This document shows, in pieces, positions 18,503-31,621 of a stretch of 64,000 nucleotides of DNA. Each line of letters begins with the position of its first letter. Positions within the stretch are counted from its first letter, which is position 1. This DNA is from Sphingomonas naphthae (GTDB lineage Bacteria > Pseudomonadota > Alphaproteobacteria > Sphingomonadales > Sphingomonadaceae). The stretch is taken from NCBI RefSeq assembly GCF_028607085.1, contig NZ_CP117411.1, positions 2,604,001-2,668,000 of the forward strand. Direction: 5' to 3'. The notes beneath the pieces are model-generated. The model was not told where the DNA came from. It ran no database searches and saw only the letters and a list, made by a program, of their open reading frames with translations. Both the position numbers and the translations under genes were made by a program.

Positions 18503-18571
18503 CGTCATTGCGAGCGTAGCGAAGCAATCCAGGTTCCGCCGCTGGATTGCTTCGCTGCGCTCGCAATGACG
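18503..18571. repeat. Dispersed inverted repeat, GTCATTGCGAGCG type
   Basis: Two 30-nt arms (18503-18532 and 18542-18571) are complementary with a single mismatch and separated by 9 nt. It lies between convergent genes and could act as a bidirectional terminator. Elements with arms of this kind are widespread in proteobacterial intergenic regions. Confidence 0.85.
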
Positions 18572-18617
18572 GATCGATGCCCCTCCCCCGGATCACCGAG
18601 GGAGGGAACAGGGCATC

Positions 18618-19139
18618 TTACTGCGGCACCACCGTCACGGCGCGGCGGTTTTCCGCCCAGGCGGATTCGTCGGAGCCGTTGGCGACCGGGCGTTCCTTGC
18701 CGTAGCTGATCGTCGACAGGCGCGAGGACGAGATGCCCTGGCTGACGAGGAAGTTCTTCGCGGCATTGGCGCGGCGGTCGCCCAGCGCGAGGTTGTATTC
18801 GCGGGTGCCGCGCTCGTCGGCATGGCCCTCGATCGTGACGGCGACGGCCGGATAGCGCTTCAGCCAGACGGCCTGCTTGGACAGGATCATCTGCGAATCC
18901 GAATCGATATCGTACATGTCGGTGCCGAAATGGACCGTGTCCGTGCCCGACTGGGCGAGGAAGTCCGCGCGCGAGCCCGGAACCACCGAGCTGCCGACAT
19001 CGGACGGCGGCGGCGGCGGGGTCGGCTCGGTCGAGGTGGCCGGGGCCGGCGGAAGCTGGGCCGGCGGCTTCTTGGCGCAGCCCGCGATCGCGAGCAGGGC
19101 GGCGCCCACCAGCAGCGTCTTCGTCATGGTCTTGGTCAT
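18618..19139 (-). CDS. pal: Peptidoglycan-associated lipoprotein Pal
   Basis: 173 residues. Signal peptide with lipobox (LLAIAGC), a Pro/Thr linker, and an OmpA-like peptidoglycan-binding domain (TVHFGTDMYDID; ITIEGHADERGTREYN-like block, seen as VTIEGHADERGTREYN; GDRRANAAKNFL). It anchors the Tol-Pal complex between outer membrane and peptidoglycan. The start at 19139 has AGGAGAAGG just upstream; Met5 is a second option. Last gene of the tol cluster. Confidence 0.95.
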   Translation of the reverse strand: MTKTMTKTLLVGAALLAIAGCAKKPPAQLPPAPATSTEPTPPPPPSDVGSSVVPGSRADFLAQSGTDTVHFGTDMYDIDSDSQMILSKQAVWLKRYPAVAVTIEGHADERGTREYNLALGDRRANAAKNFLVSQGISSSRLSTISYGKERPVANGSDESAWAENRRAVTVVPQ

Positions 19140-19171
19140 AGCCTTCTCCTCAAATCGTCGTCGGGTCGTGT

Positions 19172-20509
19172 TCAGGGGAGTAGCGGCCCCCAGGCGGGAT
19201 CGGAGCCGTCGAGCGGCGTTGGCACTGGCCGCGCGTTGACGCCGGTAAGATCGACCGACCACAGATCGGCCTTCCCCGATCCCTGGCCCGTGCGGAAAAA
19301 CAGTATGACGCGGCCGTTGGGCGCCCAGGTGGGGCCTTCGTCCTGCCAGCCGTTGGTGAGAATCTTCTCGTTGCCCCCGCTGGGCGACATGACGCCCACG
19401 TTGAAGCCGCCGCTGGTGCGGGTGAAGGCGATCAGGTCGCCGCGCGGGCTCCACACCGGGGTCGCGTAGCGGCCCGCGCCGAAGCTGATGCGCTGCTGGT
19501 TCGATCCGTCGGCGTTCATCACATACAGCTGCTGGCCGCCCGACCGATCGCTCTCGAACACGATCTTCGATCCGTCCGGCGAGAAGGAGCCGCCGGTGTC
19601 GATGCCGGGCGAGGTCGTCAGCCGGGTCGCCGCGCCGCCGCCGGCCGGCACGCGATAGATATCCGTATTGCCCGCCACCGACATCGAGAAGATGATCGAC
19701 GAGCCATCGGGCGAAAAGCGCGGCGCGAAGGTCATGTTCGGCTGGCTTACCACCAATCGTTTCGTGCCCGAACCGATATCGTAGACATACACGCGCGGCC
19801 GATCATTCTCGAAGCTCATGAACACCAGGCTCTGCCGGTTGGGGGCAAAGCGCGGGGTGAGCGAGATCGACTGGCCGTTGGTGATGAAGCGGTGGTTCGC
19901 CCCGTCCTGGTCCATGATCGCCAGCCGCTTGGTGCGGCGGTTCTTGGGGCCGGTTTCGGAGACGTAGACGACCTGACTGTCGAAATAGGGGCCTTCGCCC
20001 GTCAGCCGGGTGTAGACCGTGTCGGCGCATTTGTGCGCGCCGCGCCGCCAGTCGGACGGGCGGACGACATAGCCCTGCCGCGTCAGTTCGGACTGGCTGA
20101 ACACGTCGTAGAGATAGCAGCCGACCGTGAGCGTGCCGTCGCCGTTGGACTGGACGAAGCCCTGCACCAGCGCCTGAGCGCCGGTGGTGGCCCAGGCGCC
20201 ATATTCGGGCGCGGTCACCTGCGGGAAGGCGACCGGGCGCAGCTGCGCGGGAGCGAGCGGCGAGAAGAGCCCGCTGTTCTTCAGATCGTTGGTGATGACA
20301 TCCGACACGCGCTGGCCGAGCGCGGAGGTGTCGCCGGCGGGGGTGTCGACCGTCTGCGGGGTCGGCATCGCGGGAATCGCGATCGGCATCGGCGCGGAGA
20401 TGCCGCCGGTGATATCGACGCGCACCTGCGCCGGCGCCACCGCCGCCATGCCCGCCAGAGCGAGGCCCATCGCCACCTTGATCTGTGAAGTTCCGATCAT
20501 ACCGCTCAT
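19172..20509 (-). CDS. tolB: Tol-Pal system periplasmic protein TolB
   Basis: 445 residues with a cleavable signal peptide (IKVAMGLALAGMAAVAPAQ), an N-terminal alpha/beta domain and a beta-propeller built from repeats such as RFSPDGSSIIFSM, SFSPDGSKIVFESDRSG, PVWSPRGDLIAFT and WAPNGRVILFF. It binds Pal and TolA. Met4 is an alternative start. It lies 33 nt before pal and 41 nt after tolA. Confidence 0.95.
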   Translation of the reverse strand: MSGMIGTSQIKVAMGLALAGMAAVAPAQVRVDITGGISAPMPIAIPAMPTPQTVDTPAGDTSALGQRVSDVITNDLKNSGLFSPLAPAQLRPVAFPQVTAPEYGAWATTGAQALVQGFVQSNGDGTLTVGCYLYDVFSQSELTRQGYVVRPSDWRRGAHKCADTVYTRLTGEGPYFDSQVVYVSETGPKNRRTKRLAIMDQDGANHRFITNGQSISLTPRFAPNRQSLVFMSFENDRPRVYVYDIGSGTKRLVVSQPNMTFAPRFSPDGSSIIFSMSVAGNTDIYRVPAGGGAATRLTTSPGIDTGGSFSPDGSKIVFESDRSGGQQLYVMNADGSNQQRISFGAGRYATPVWSPRGDLIAFTRTSGGFNVGVMSPSGGNEKILTNGWQDEGPTWAPNGRVILFFRTGQGSGKADLWSVDLTGVNARPVPTPLDGSDPAWGPLLP

Positions 20510-20550
20510 GCAACCATCCCGTCAGTTGTGCGTATCGCGCGCCGAGCCGT

Positions 20551-21432
20551 TCAGTTCCCGATTTGGCTGAAAGTCGGCTCAATATCTTCCCATCCGCCCT
20601 TATAAAGCTCCGCCGGGAGCTTGAGCGGCGTACATTCCATCACCGCCGCGATCGCGACTTCGGCCGCGCGCTTGGCGTAACGGCCGTTCTGTTCGTCGAG
20701 GCCCGTCTGTTCGGACACGGTCGGCCGCGCCTCCAGCGTGCCATCCGGGTTGAAACGCAGGCGCAGCACGGTGCGGATACGCTCGCCGCCGGGGCCGACG
20801 AGGCCCTTGCGCTCGTAGCAGGGCTGCACCTGCCGCTTGATGGCGGCGCCCAGCCCGTTCATCGCCGCCTGGCCGACCGCCGCGCGCGGGGCGTCGGCCT
20901 TGCCGCGCCCGTTCTGGACGACGTCCTTAAGGAAATCCTTGCCCAGCCGCGATCCGGTGGTCTTTTCGGCCTTGCCGCTGCCGCCCTCGCGCCTGGCCTC
21001 GGCCCGCACCGATTTCAGGAAGCTGTCATCCAGTGGCGTGCGCGACTTGGCGGGCGGGGTGGGCTTGGCCTTCTCCGGCGCGGGCTTTTCGGCGACCGGC
21101 TTCGGCTCGGGCTTGGGCGGGGTCTTGCTGGGTGGCGCCGGCGGGGGCGGCGTCGGCTTGGGGGCCGGCGGGGTCGGCACCGGCTCGGGCGCGGCGGGGG
21201 CGGCTTCCTCGGCCTTGCCGATCTCGGGCGCTTCCGACGAGGAGGCTTCCTCGGTCGACACCACCGGCGCGGTGGAGCGCAGGCCGACCAGATCGGTCAG
21301 CTGCACGTCCATCGTGTCCATGGCCTTGGGGATCGGGCGCGGCCGGGCGAGCAGGCCGAACGACAGCGCCGCCAGCACCACCACATGCGCCGTGATCGCG
21401 ACGCCGAACCCGAGACGATCGGCCTTATCCAC
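20551..21432 (-). CDS. tolA: Cell envelope protein TolA
   Basis: 293 residues from a GTG at 21432 whose first 8 nt overlap the tolR stop. An ATG at 21471 would add 13 basic residues ahead of the membrane helix. One transmembrane segment (FGVAITAHVVVLAALSFGLL) is followed by a long Pro/Ala/Lys-rich linker and a C-terminal domain with LQPCYERKGLV-like and LRLRFNPDGTLEA blocks. It links the inner membrane TolQR motor to TolB and Pal. Confidence 0.88.
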   Translation of the reverse strand: MDKADRLGFGVAITAHVVVLAALSFGLLARPRPIPKAMDTMDVQLTDLVGLRSTAPVVSTEEASSSEAPEIGKAEEAAPAAPEPVPTPPAPKPTPPPPAPPSKTPPKPEPKPVAEKPAPEKAKPTPPAKSRTPLDDSFLKSVRAEARREGGSGKAEKTTGSRLGKDFLKDVVQNGRGKADAPRAAVGQAAMNGLGAAIKRQVQPCYERKGLVGPGGERIRTVLRLRFNPDGTLEARPTVSEQTGLDEQNGRYAKRAAEVAIAAVMECTPLKLPAELYKGGWEDIEPTFSQIGN

Positions 21433-21916
21433 CCGCGCGCGTCGTCCCTGCCGGGGTAGCGGCGCCGCCACCGGGCGCGGCGGTATCGGCGGCGCTGTTG
21501 GTCACCAGCGCCACCTTGTTCAGCCCGGCGTGGTTGAGTTCGCCCATCACCGCCATCACCCGCCCGTAATCGAGCTGCGTGTCGGCGCGCAGGAACACCT
21601 GCGGCGGCTCCTTGCCGGCGGCGGCGGCCGCCACGGCGGCGAGGCGCGAGGCGAGCTGGGGCAGCGCCACCTCCTCCTCGTCGATATAGATCGATCCCCT
21701 GGCGTCGAGCGACAGTTGCAGCGGCTTCTGCTCCTGCTCCAGCGCACCGGCGCGGCTGTCGGGCAGCTTCACCGGCACGCCCGCCATCAGCAGCGGCGCC
21801 GTCACCATGAAGATGATGAGCAGCACCAGCATCACGTCCACCAGTGGCGTGACGTTGATCTCCGCCATCGGCGCGCGCTTGCCGCCGTTGCGGCCGGATA
21901 CGGGGCCCATCGCCAT
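21425..21916 (-). CDS. tolR: Biopolymer transport protein TolR (ExbD family)
   Basis: 163 residues. A single transmembrane helix carries the conserved Asp: INVTPLVDVMLVLLIIFMV. The periplasmic domain includes FLRADTQLDYGRVMAVMGEL. It works with TolQ as a proton-driven motor. It has a somewhat longer Ala/Gly-rich C-terminal tail than usual. Met3 is an alternative start. Confidence 0.93.
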   Translation of the reverse strand: MAMGPVSGRNGGKRAPMAEINVTPLVDVMLVLLIIFMVTAPLLMAGVPVKLPDSRAGALEQEQKPLQLSLDARGSIYIDEEEVALPQLASRLAAVAAAAAGKEPPQVFLRADTQLDYGRVMAVMGELNHAGLNKVALVTNSAADTAAPGGGAATPAGTTRAGG

Positions 21917-21980
21917 CAGCGCGTGCCCCCCGCGCTATCGCGGGAGCACGGCGGATGATGGGGTGGGGTCACAGCCACCC

Positions 21981-22669
<689 letters not shown>

Positions 22670-22679
<10 letters not shown>

Positions 22680-23131
22680 CTGTTCCCTTTCATCCGCTGG
22701 AAAGTCTCGACCCACTCGGCCGGCTGGCGTTTGGGGCGCCCGTCCAGCGAGGTGAACACCACGACTACGTCCGCTTGCGCCAGCACATCCGCCCCGCGCA
22801 TGACTCTTTGCTGAATGACCGACGATGCGCCGCCCAGTTTCACCAACTGACTGACCACCACCAGTTCGTCATGCAGCATTCCCGGCTTCAGGAAACGCAG
22901 CTGTACTTCCGCGACCACATATTGCCCGACGCCGGCGTCGCGCGCGGCGCGCTGGTCGGTGCCGAGCAGGGTGAGCATGTTCGATCGGCCGCGCTCCATG
23001 AAGCGCAGATAATTGGCGTGATAGACCACGCCGCCGGCATCGGTGTCCTCATAATAGACCCGGAGCGGCAAGCGGTGCTCGGTGCCCGCGAAGCGACCGG
23101 CGCTTGGGCGATCGTCGGTGGCGTCGTCCAT
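22670..23131 (-). CDS. ybgC: Tol-Pal associated acyl-CoA thioesterase YbgC
   Basis: 153-residue hotdog-fold thioesterase with the signature RVYYEDTDAGGVVYHANYL (catalytic Asp) and FMERGRSNML. The family precedes tolQ in most Proteobacteria. The ATG at 23131 has AAAGG at the right distance; the in-frame ATG at 23149 does not. It overlaps tolQ by 10 nt. Confidence 0.92.
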
Positions 23132-23224
23132 CGCGCTACCTTTAACCATGTTGCGGCGCGATGGCACCCCCTGACTTGGGGTGACGGTTTTACCCCTTGG
23201 ATCGGCCGGAAGACCTTCCCTCAA

Positions 23225-23295
23225 CCGTTCGTGTCGAGCGAAGTCGAGACACCTGCGCGCGGGGCACGTCCCCCGATCTCGCTCGGGACGAACGG
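23225..23295. repeat. Dispersed inverted repeat, CCGTTCGT type, copy 1
   Basis: Starts CCGTTCGTGTCGAGCG and ends with the near-complement CGCTCGGGACGAACGG, so it can fold as a long imperfect hairpin. Two further copies are at 47803-47873 and 49103-49186. It lies in the ruvB-ybgC gap. Confidence 0.85.
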
Positions 23296-23315
23296 AGCAT
23301 TATCAAGGCCGGGCA

Positions 23316-24335
23316 TCAGAAAAGTTCATCCTGCCCGCCCGCCGGGATCGGCAAACCGAGGTGGGTCCACCCACGCCCGTTGAGGCAGCGCCCCCGCGCC
23401 GTCCGCGCGATCAGGCCGAGCTGGATGAGGTAAGGCTCGATCACCTCCTCGATCGTGTCGCGCGGTTCGGAGAGGCCGGCGGCGAGCGTCTCCACCCCCA
23501 CCGGGCCGCCGCGATATATGTCGGCGATCATGTGGAGGTAGCGCCGGTCCATCGCGTCGAGGCCGAGCCCGTCCACCTCCAGCCGGGTCAGCCCGCCGTC
23601 CGCCATCTTAGCGTCGACCACCGGCACGCCCGCGACATCGGCGAAGTCGCGCACCCGGCGCAGCAGCCGGCCGGCGATGCGCGGCGTGCCCCGCGCGCGC
23701 TTGGCGATCTCGCGCGCGCCATCGGGGGCGATCGCCAGGCCGAGCAGCCCGGCGGCACGGCGCACCACCGATTCCAGCTCGTCCACGGTGTAGAATTGCA
23801 GCCGCACCGGAATGCCGAAGCGATCGCGCAGCGGCTGGGTCAGCAGCCCCTGCCGGGTCGTGGCGCCCACAAGGGTGAAGCGCGGCAGATCGATCCGCAC
23901 CGATCGCGCCGACGGTCCCTCGCCGATCATCAGATCGAGCGCGCGATCCTCCATCGCCGGATAGAGGATTTCCTCCACGGCGGGCGCGAGGCGATGGATT
24001 TCATCGATGAAGAGGACGTCGCCATCCTCCAGATTGGTCAGCAGCGCCGCCAGATCGCCGGCCTTGGCCACCACCGGGCCGGATGTGGCGCGGAAACCCA
24101 CGCCCATCTCACGCGCCATGATCTGGGCGAGCGTCGTCTTGCCGAGCCCCGGCGGGCCGAACAGCAGCACATGATCCAGCGCCTCGCCCCGCGCCTTGGC
24201 CGCCGCGATGAACACGCGCAGATTATCCCGCGCGGCCTGCTGCCCGACGAATTCGTCGAGGCTCTTGGGGCGGAGCGCCGCATCGACATCCTCGGGGCGG
24301 CGGCTGGCGGTCAACAGGCGATCGGCGTCGCTCAT
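23316..24335 (-). CDS. ruvB: Holliday junction branch migration helicase RuvB
   Basis: 339-residue AAA+ motor. Walker A is [12 protein letters not shown] near residue 62 and Walker B is [11 protein letters not shown] near residue 107. The winged-helix C-terminal part contains [13 protein letters not shown] and [10 protein letters not shown]. Normal length and start ([20 protein letters not shown]). It is separated from ruvA by two genes, which is unusual. Confidence 0.96.
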   Translation of the reverse strand: MSDADRLLTASRRPEDVDAALRPKSLDEFVGQQAARDNLRVFIAAAKARGEALDHVLLFGPPGLGKTTLAQIMAREMGVGFRATSGPVVAKAGDLAALLTNLEDGDVLFIDEIHRLAPAVEEILYPAMEDRALDLMIGEGPSARSVRIDLPRFTLVGATTRQGLLTQPLRDRFGIPVRLQFYTVDELESVVRRAAGLLGLAIAPDGAREIAKRARGTPRIAGRLLRRVRDFADVAGVPVVDAKMADGGLTRLEVDGLGLDAMDRRYLHMIADIYRGGPVGVETLAAGLSEPRDTIEEVIEPYLIQLGLIARTARGRCLNGRGWTHLGLPIPAGGQDELF

Positions 24336-24344
24336 GGCGTCATG

Positions 24345-24692
24345 TCATTCGGCATATCCGATGATCGTATCGCCATTTACCGAAAGGTGCACCACGGACG
24401 TTGCCGTCGCATAGCATTCCACCGCAAGCGCGGGGGTGGCCGCGATCGATCCGGCATCCCAGCGCACCGTCATGCCGCGTCCGCCCGGCTCCACCACCGC
24501 CGCCGCGCGGGGCAGGCCATCGGGATATTGCACTGCGTAGAGGCTGGTGGCGAAGGCGGCGGTGCAGGCATCCGTCGCGATCGCCTGCCGGGCCACCGCC
24601 TTCTCGCCGACCAGCTCGGGTCGCGGCAGACCCTCCTCCTTCGCATAGGAAACACCAACAATCGCCACGATCATCATGAATCCCTTGAGCAT
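24345..24692 (-). CDS. Small exported protein of unknown function
   Basis: 115 residues from an ATG at 24692 with a GGAGGG site about 9 nt upstream. It starts MLKGFMMIVAIVGVSYA, a short hydrophobic leader, then a soluble domain with two cysteines (ATDACTAAF, AVECYATATS). No family recognised. It ends 9 nt before ruvB and may be co-transcribed with it. Confidence 0.62.
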   Translation of the reverse strand: MLKGFMMIVAIVGVSYAKEEGLPRPELVGEKAVARQAIATDACTAAFATSLYAVQYPDGLPRAAAVVEPGGRGMTVRWDAGSIAATPALAVECYATATSVVHLSVNGDTIIGYAE

Positions 24693-24821
24693 TTTTGCCC
24701 TCCCTCTCTGATCGTTTCGGGAAGGGAATCCTTTTTCGTTTCGCTGGCAAGCAATTTTGCGACGCGCCACCGATGACCGGGGCGGTGGCCGACCACGCGG
24801 CATATCGCTAGAAGATCGGAA

Positions 24822-25724
24822 ATGGCTCAAAATCCCGATTTATACCTGATGGCGCCGCTGATCCCGCATACGGTGGCCGCGCTCGAAAGCCGCTTCCGCA
24901 TTCACCGCAGCGATCCGCCGCCCTCCACCCGCGCCATCGCGTGCGGCGGAACGACGGTGATCGACGCGGCGTCGATGGATCGACTGCCGAACCTGGGGAT
25001 CATCGCCTGCTGCGCCGTCGGCTATGACGGGGTCGATACCGCCGCCGCCGCCGCGCGCGGCATCCGCGTGACCAACACGCCCGACGTGCTGACCGACGAC
25101 GTCGCCGATCTCGCCATCGGGCTGATATTGGCGCTGGAACGGCGCATCGCCTTCGCCGACCGGCTGGTGCGCGGCGGCGGCTGGGCGATGCCGCTCAGCC
25201 GCAAGGTGAGCGGGCGGCGGATCGGCATCTTCGGCCTCGGCCGCATCGGCCACGCCATCGCCCGCCGCGCCGCGCCCTTCGCCGGCGAGATCCTCTACAC
25301 CGCCCGTTCGGAGAAAGCGGACGTGCCATACCGCTACTGCCCCGACATCACCGCTCTGGCGGCGGCGAGCGACATATTGGTCCTCGCCGCCCCCGGTGGC
25401 GACGCCACGCGCGCGATAGTTGACGCGAACGTGCTGGCGGCGCTCGGCGCGGACGGCGTGCTGGTCAACGTGTCACGCGGCAGCCTGGTGGACGAGCCCG
25501 CGCTGATCGCCGCGCTGGAGGCGGGTGGTATCGCGGGTGCCGCGCTCGATGTGTTCGCGGACGAACCCCATGTGCCCGAGGCGCTCAGGGCGATGGATCA
25601 GGTGGTGCTGACGCCGCATCTGGGCAGCGCCACGCAGGACACGCGCCGGGCGATGGGCGAGCTGACGGTGGCGAATCTGGATGCCTTCTTCGCGGGGAAA
25701 CCGCTCCTCACGCCCGTTCCCTGA
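24822..25724 (+). CDS. D-isomer-specific 2-hydroxyacid dehydrogenase
   Basis: 300 residues. The NAD-binding motif is GIFGLGRIGHAIAR near residue 137. The catalytic trio is Arg in NVSRGSLVDEP, Glu in FADEPHVPEAL and His in LTPHLGSATQ. Closest to the GyaR/GhrB hydroxypyruvate-glyoxylate reductase group by motifs and length; the actual substrate cannot be read from sequence. It is transcribed against its neighbours and splits ruvA from ruvB. Confidence 0.88.
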   Translation: MAQNPDLYLMAPLIPHTVAALESRFRIHRSDPPPSTRAIACGGTTVIDAASMDRLPNLGIIACCAVGYDGVDTAAAAARGIRVTNTPDVLTDDVADLAIGLILALERRIAFADRLVRGGGWAMPLSRKVSGRRIGIFGLGRIGHAIARRAAPFAGEILYTARSEKADVPYRYCPDITALAAASDILVLAAPGGDATRAIVDANVLAALGADGVLVNVSRGSLVDEPALIAALEAGGIAGAALDVFADEPHVPEALRAMDQVVLTPHLGSATQDTRRAMGELTVANLDAFFAGKPLLTPVP

Positions 25725-25752
25725 TCCGTTCATCCCAAGCGCGAGAGCGGCC

Positions 25753-26358
25753 TTACCGCTTGGCCGCCTTCCGCAACGCCAGCCGCACGGTCGCGTCCAG
25801 CCCGCCATCCTCGCCCAGCTCGTCGATCGCCGCCGCCACCGCCGCGCTCGCCTCGGCCGGCCGGAAGCCGAGATTGGCGAGCGCCGACAGCGCGTCCGCC
25901 GCCGTCCCGCCGGACGCGGCGGTCGCCACCGATCCGCCGCCGGGGCCGATCGCGATGCCGCCCACCTTGTCCTTCAACTCGCGCACGATCCGCTCGGCCA
26001 GCTTCGGCCCGACACCGTTGGCCCGCGCCACCATCGCCTTGTCCTGGGCCCCCACGGCGCGCGACAGATCGGCCGGCTCCAGCACCGACAGGATCGCCAG
26101 CGCCACCCGTGCGCCGACCCCCTGCACGCCCGTCAGCAGCCGGAACCAGTCCCGCTCGCTGGCGGTCGCGAAGCCGACGAGGCGGAGGAAATCCTCGCCC
26201 ACCAGCATCTCGGTATGCAGCATCGCCGCCTCCCCCACCGGGCCGATCGCGGCCAGGGTGCGCGAGGAAGCCCCGACGAGATAGCCGACACCGCCCACGT
26301 CGATGACGGCGGAATCACTATCGGTGGAGACGAGGCGGCCCTTGAGATGCGCGATCAT
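25753..26358 (-). CDS. ruvA: Holliday junction branch migration protein RuvA
   Basis: 201 residues with the three RuvA parts: an N-terminal OB fold ([20 protein letters not shown]), tandem helix-hairpin-helix motifs ([28 protein letters not shown]) and the C-terminal RuvB-binding UBA-like domain ([16 protein letters not shown]). It converges with the dehydrogenase gene. ruvC is not in the window. Confidence 0.95.
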   Translation of the reverse strand: MIAHLKGRLVSTDSDSAVIDVGGVGYLVGASSRTLAAIGPVGEAAMLHTEMLVGEDFLRLVGFATASERDWFRLLTGVQGVGARVALAILSVLEPADLSRAVGAQDKAMVARANGVGPKLAERIVRELKDKVGGIAIGPGGGSVATAASGGTAADALSALANLGFRPAEASAAVAAAIDELGEDGGLDATVRLALRKAAKR

Positions 26359-26451
26359 GCGGGGGTGATAGCGGAGGCGCGGGCGGGCGTCATGGGTTCA
26401 ACCCGCCAAGCCTGATGATCGACTGTACCACCACACTGCGGGATCAAGCAC

Positions 26452-28098
<1,647 letters not shown>

Positions 28099-28186
28099 TT
28101 AAGCCGTCCCCGGCGGAAAGGGCAAGGGCACGAATCCCGCGCTGGCGGGGATAAGTGCGTCAAGGGGGGATATGCCGCCTACCCGC

Positions 28187-28213
28187 CCCGATCGCGTGAA
28201 CGACGCGATCGGG
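28187..28213 (-). terminator. Strong hairpin between secG and pyrG
   Basis: CCCGATCGCGT and ACGCGATCGGG form a perfect 11-bp stem with a 5-nt loop, 15 nt beyond the secG stop. No T-tract follows on the minus strand, so it may be a weak terminator or an RNA-stabilising hairpin rather than a classic intrinsic terminator. Confidence 0.5.
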
Positions 28214-28228
28214 TACTAGATCAATAGC

Positions 28229-28582
28229 TTATCGCGCGAGCGGGACCGCGTTGTTGTCGGCCGGCGCCGGGGCGGCGGCGGGCGCTTCGGCCGCGCCGGG
28301 GGTGGGCGCCGCCTCGCCGGGCTTGCGCGCCAGGCTGGTGTCGATCGTGGCGCCGCGATTGAGCGTGGCGGCATAGCCCGCCAGGAAGATGCTCATCACC
28401 ACGAAGGCGGTGGCGAGAATCGTCGTGGCGCGGGTGAGGAAATCCGCCGCGCCGCGCGCGCTCATCAGGCCGGACGGGCTGCCCGACGAGGTGAGGCCGC
28501 CACCCTCCGACCGCTGCATCAGGATCACCGCGACGAGGGCGGCGGCGATCAGCGTGTGGACGACGAGCAGGAAGGTGAACAT
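28229..28582 (-). CDS. secG: Preprotein translocase subunit SecG
   Basis: 117 residues. Two transmembrane helices (FLLVVHTLIAAALVAVIL; LATAFVVMSIFLAGYAATL) flank the conserved cytosolic loop with QRSEGGGL and SGSPSGLMSARGAADFLTR. The tail is long and rich in Ala and Pro, typical of alphaproteobacterial SecG. It stabilises the SecYE channel. Confidence 0.93.
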   Translation of the reverse strand: MFTFLLVVHTLIAAALVAVILMQRSEGGGLTSSGSPSGLMSARGAADFLTRATTILATAFVVMSIFLAGYAATLNRGATIDTSLARKPGEAAPTPGAAEAPAAAPAPADNNAVPLAR

Positions 28583-28891
28583 GATGCGGCGCGTTTCCGG
28601 TCTATGCGGGGATTGAACGCGCGCCCCTACTATAAGGGCCGCCCGCGCTCAACCGTCGCGGTGGATCGCCGCGCCGCGATCCACCCCGCGATCATCGCCA
28701 TTGGCGCAATGGACGATGCGCCAAGCGAGACAGTGCATTGCAAGGTAGGAATATGCTTGCTAACCGGCCCGCGACAAACGGCGGGCGGCATACTCTGGGG
28801 AGAGGCCGAACCTGCCGTCTCGGCACAGGCACGGCCCTTCTGCGAATCACGCACATGGGCTGGCCGGCACTGGCTGGAGGATATGGGGCGC
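28583..28891. other. 309-nt divergent intergenic region, secG/atpH
   Basis: No gene or tRNA was recognised here. It holds a 10-bp perfect stem (28660-28669 with 28676-28685, loop of 6) and, on the plus strand, TTGCAA at 28738-28743 followed by 17 nt and TAACCG at 28761-28766, a weak candidate for the atp operon promoter. GGAGG at 28876-28880 is the likely atpH ribosome site. Confidence 0.5.
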
Positions 28892-30978
<2,087 letters not shown>

Positions 30979-30991
30979 CGCCTAAGGCCCC

Positions 30992-31615
30992 ATGACGCCC
31001 ACCTCCTCCCTTCTGGCCTGGACGCTGCTTTCGGTGGCGATCGTGCTGTCGCCGGGGCCCGACACGATCCTCGTGGCGGGCAATGCGGCGCGGCGCGGTC
31101 TGCGCGCGGGGCTCGCGGCCATGGCCGGGATCGAGGTGGGTGGCCTGTGGTACATGGCGCTGTGCGGTTTCGGCTTCCTCTCGGTGCTGAACGCGGTGCC
31201 GGGCCTGTTCGCGGCCGTCCGCATCGTCGGCGCGCTCTACCTGGCGTATCTCGGCTACAAGCTGCTGCGCGGCGTGGTGAAGGCGGCGCCGGCGGATGGC
31301 GCGGCCAAGCCGGTCGCGATCGGCGCGCCGTTCCGTCAGGGGCTGCTGACCAACGTCCTCAACCCCAAGCTCGCGATGTTCCTGCTCGCCGCGCTGCCGC
31401 AGTTCGTCGGCAGCGGGCCGGACGCGCCGTTGCAGGGTGTGCTGCTGATCGGCATCACCTATGCCTTCGGCTTCGTCTGGCTGACGCTGGTCGCGCTGTT
31501 CGCCGCCAAGGCCGGCGCGAAGGTCGGCCAGAGCCCGGCGATGCGCTGGATCGAAGGCGCTCTCGGTGTCGCGTTCCTCGGCTTTGCCGGCAAGCTCGCT
31601 CTTTCCCGGAATTGA
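30992..31615 (+). CDS. LysE/RhtB-family exporter inserted in the atp operon
   Basis: 207 residues and about six membrane segments. The family signature VLSPGPDTILVAGNAARRG is near residue 20, with GALYLAYLGYKLLRG near residue 80 and LTNVLNPKLAMFLLAALPQF near residue 120. These proteins export amino acids or their derivatives. It sits between atpA (13-nt gap) and atpG (6-nt gap), same strand, so it must be transcribed with the ATPase genes. Substrate unknown; no functional link to ATP synthase is known to me. Confidence 0.9.
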   Translation: MTPTSSLLAWTLLSVAIVLSPGPDTILVAGNAARRGLRAGLAAMAGIEVGGLWYMALCGFGFLSVLNAVPGLFAAVRIVGALYLAYLGYKLLRGVVKAAPADGAAKPVAIGAPFRQGLLTNVLNPKLAMFLLAALPQFVGSGPDAPLQGVLLIGITYAFGFVWLTLVALFAAKAGAKVGQSPAMRWIEGALGVAFLGFAGKLALSRN

Positions 31616-31621
31616 TGATCC

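Noticed and set aside
28583-28891. A tRNA gene near secG, as in E. coli
   Set aside because: I looked for a cloverleaf on both strands and found no matching T-arm and acceptor stem; only simple hairpins are present.
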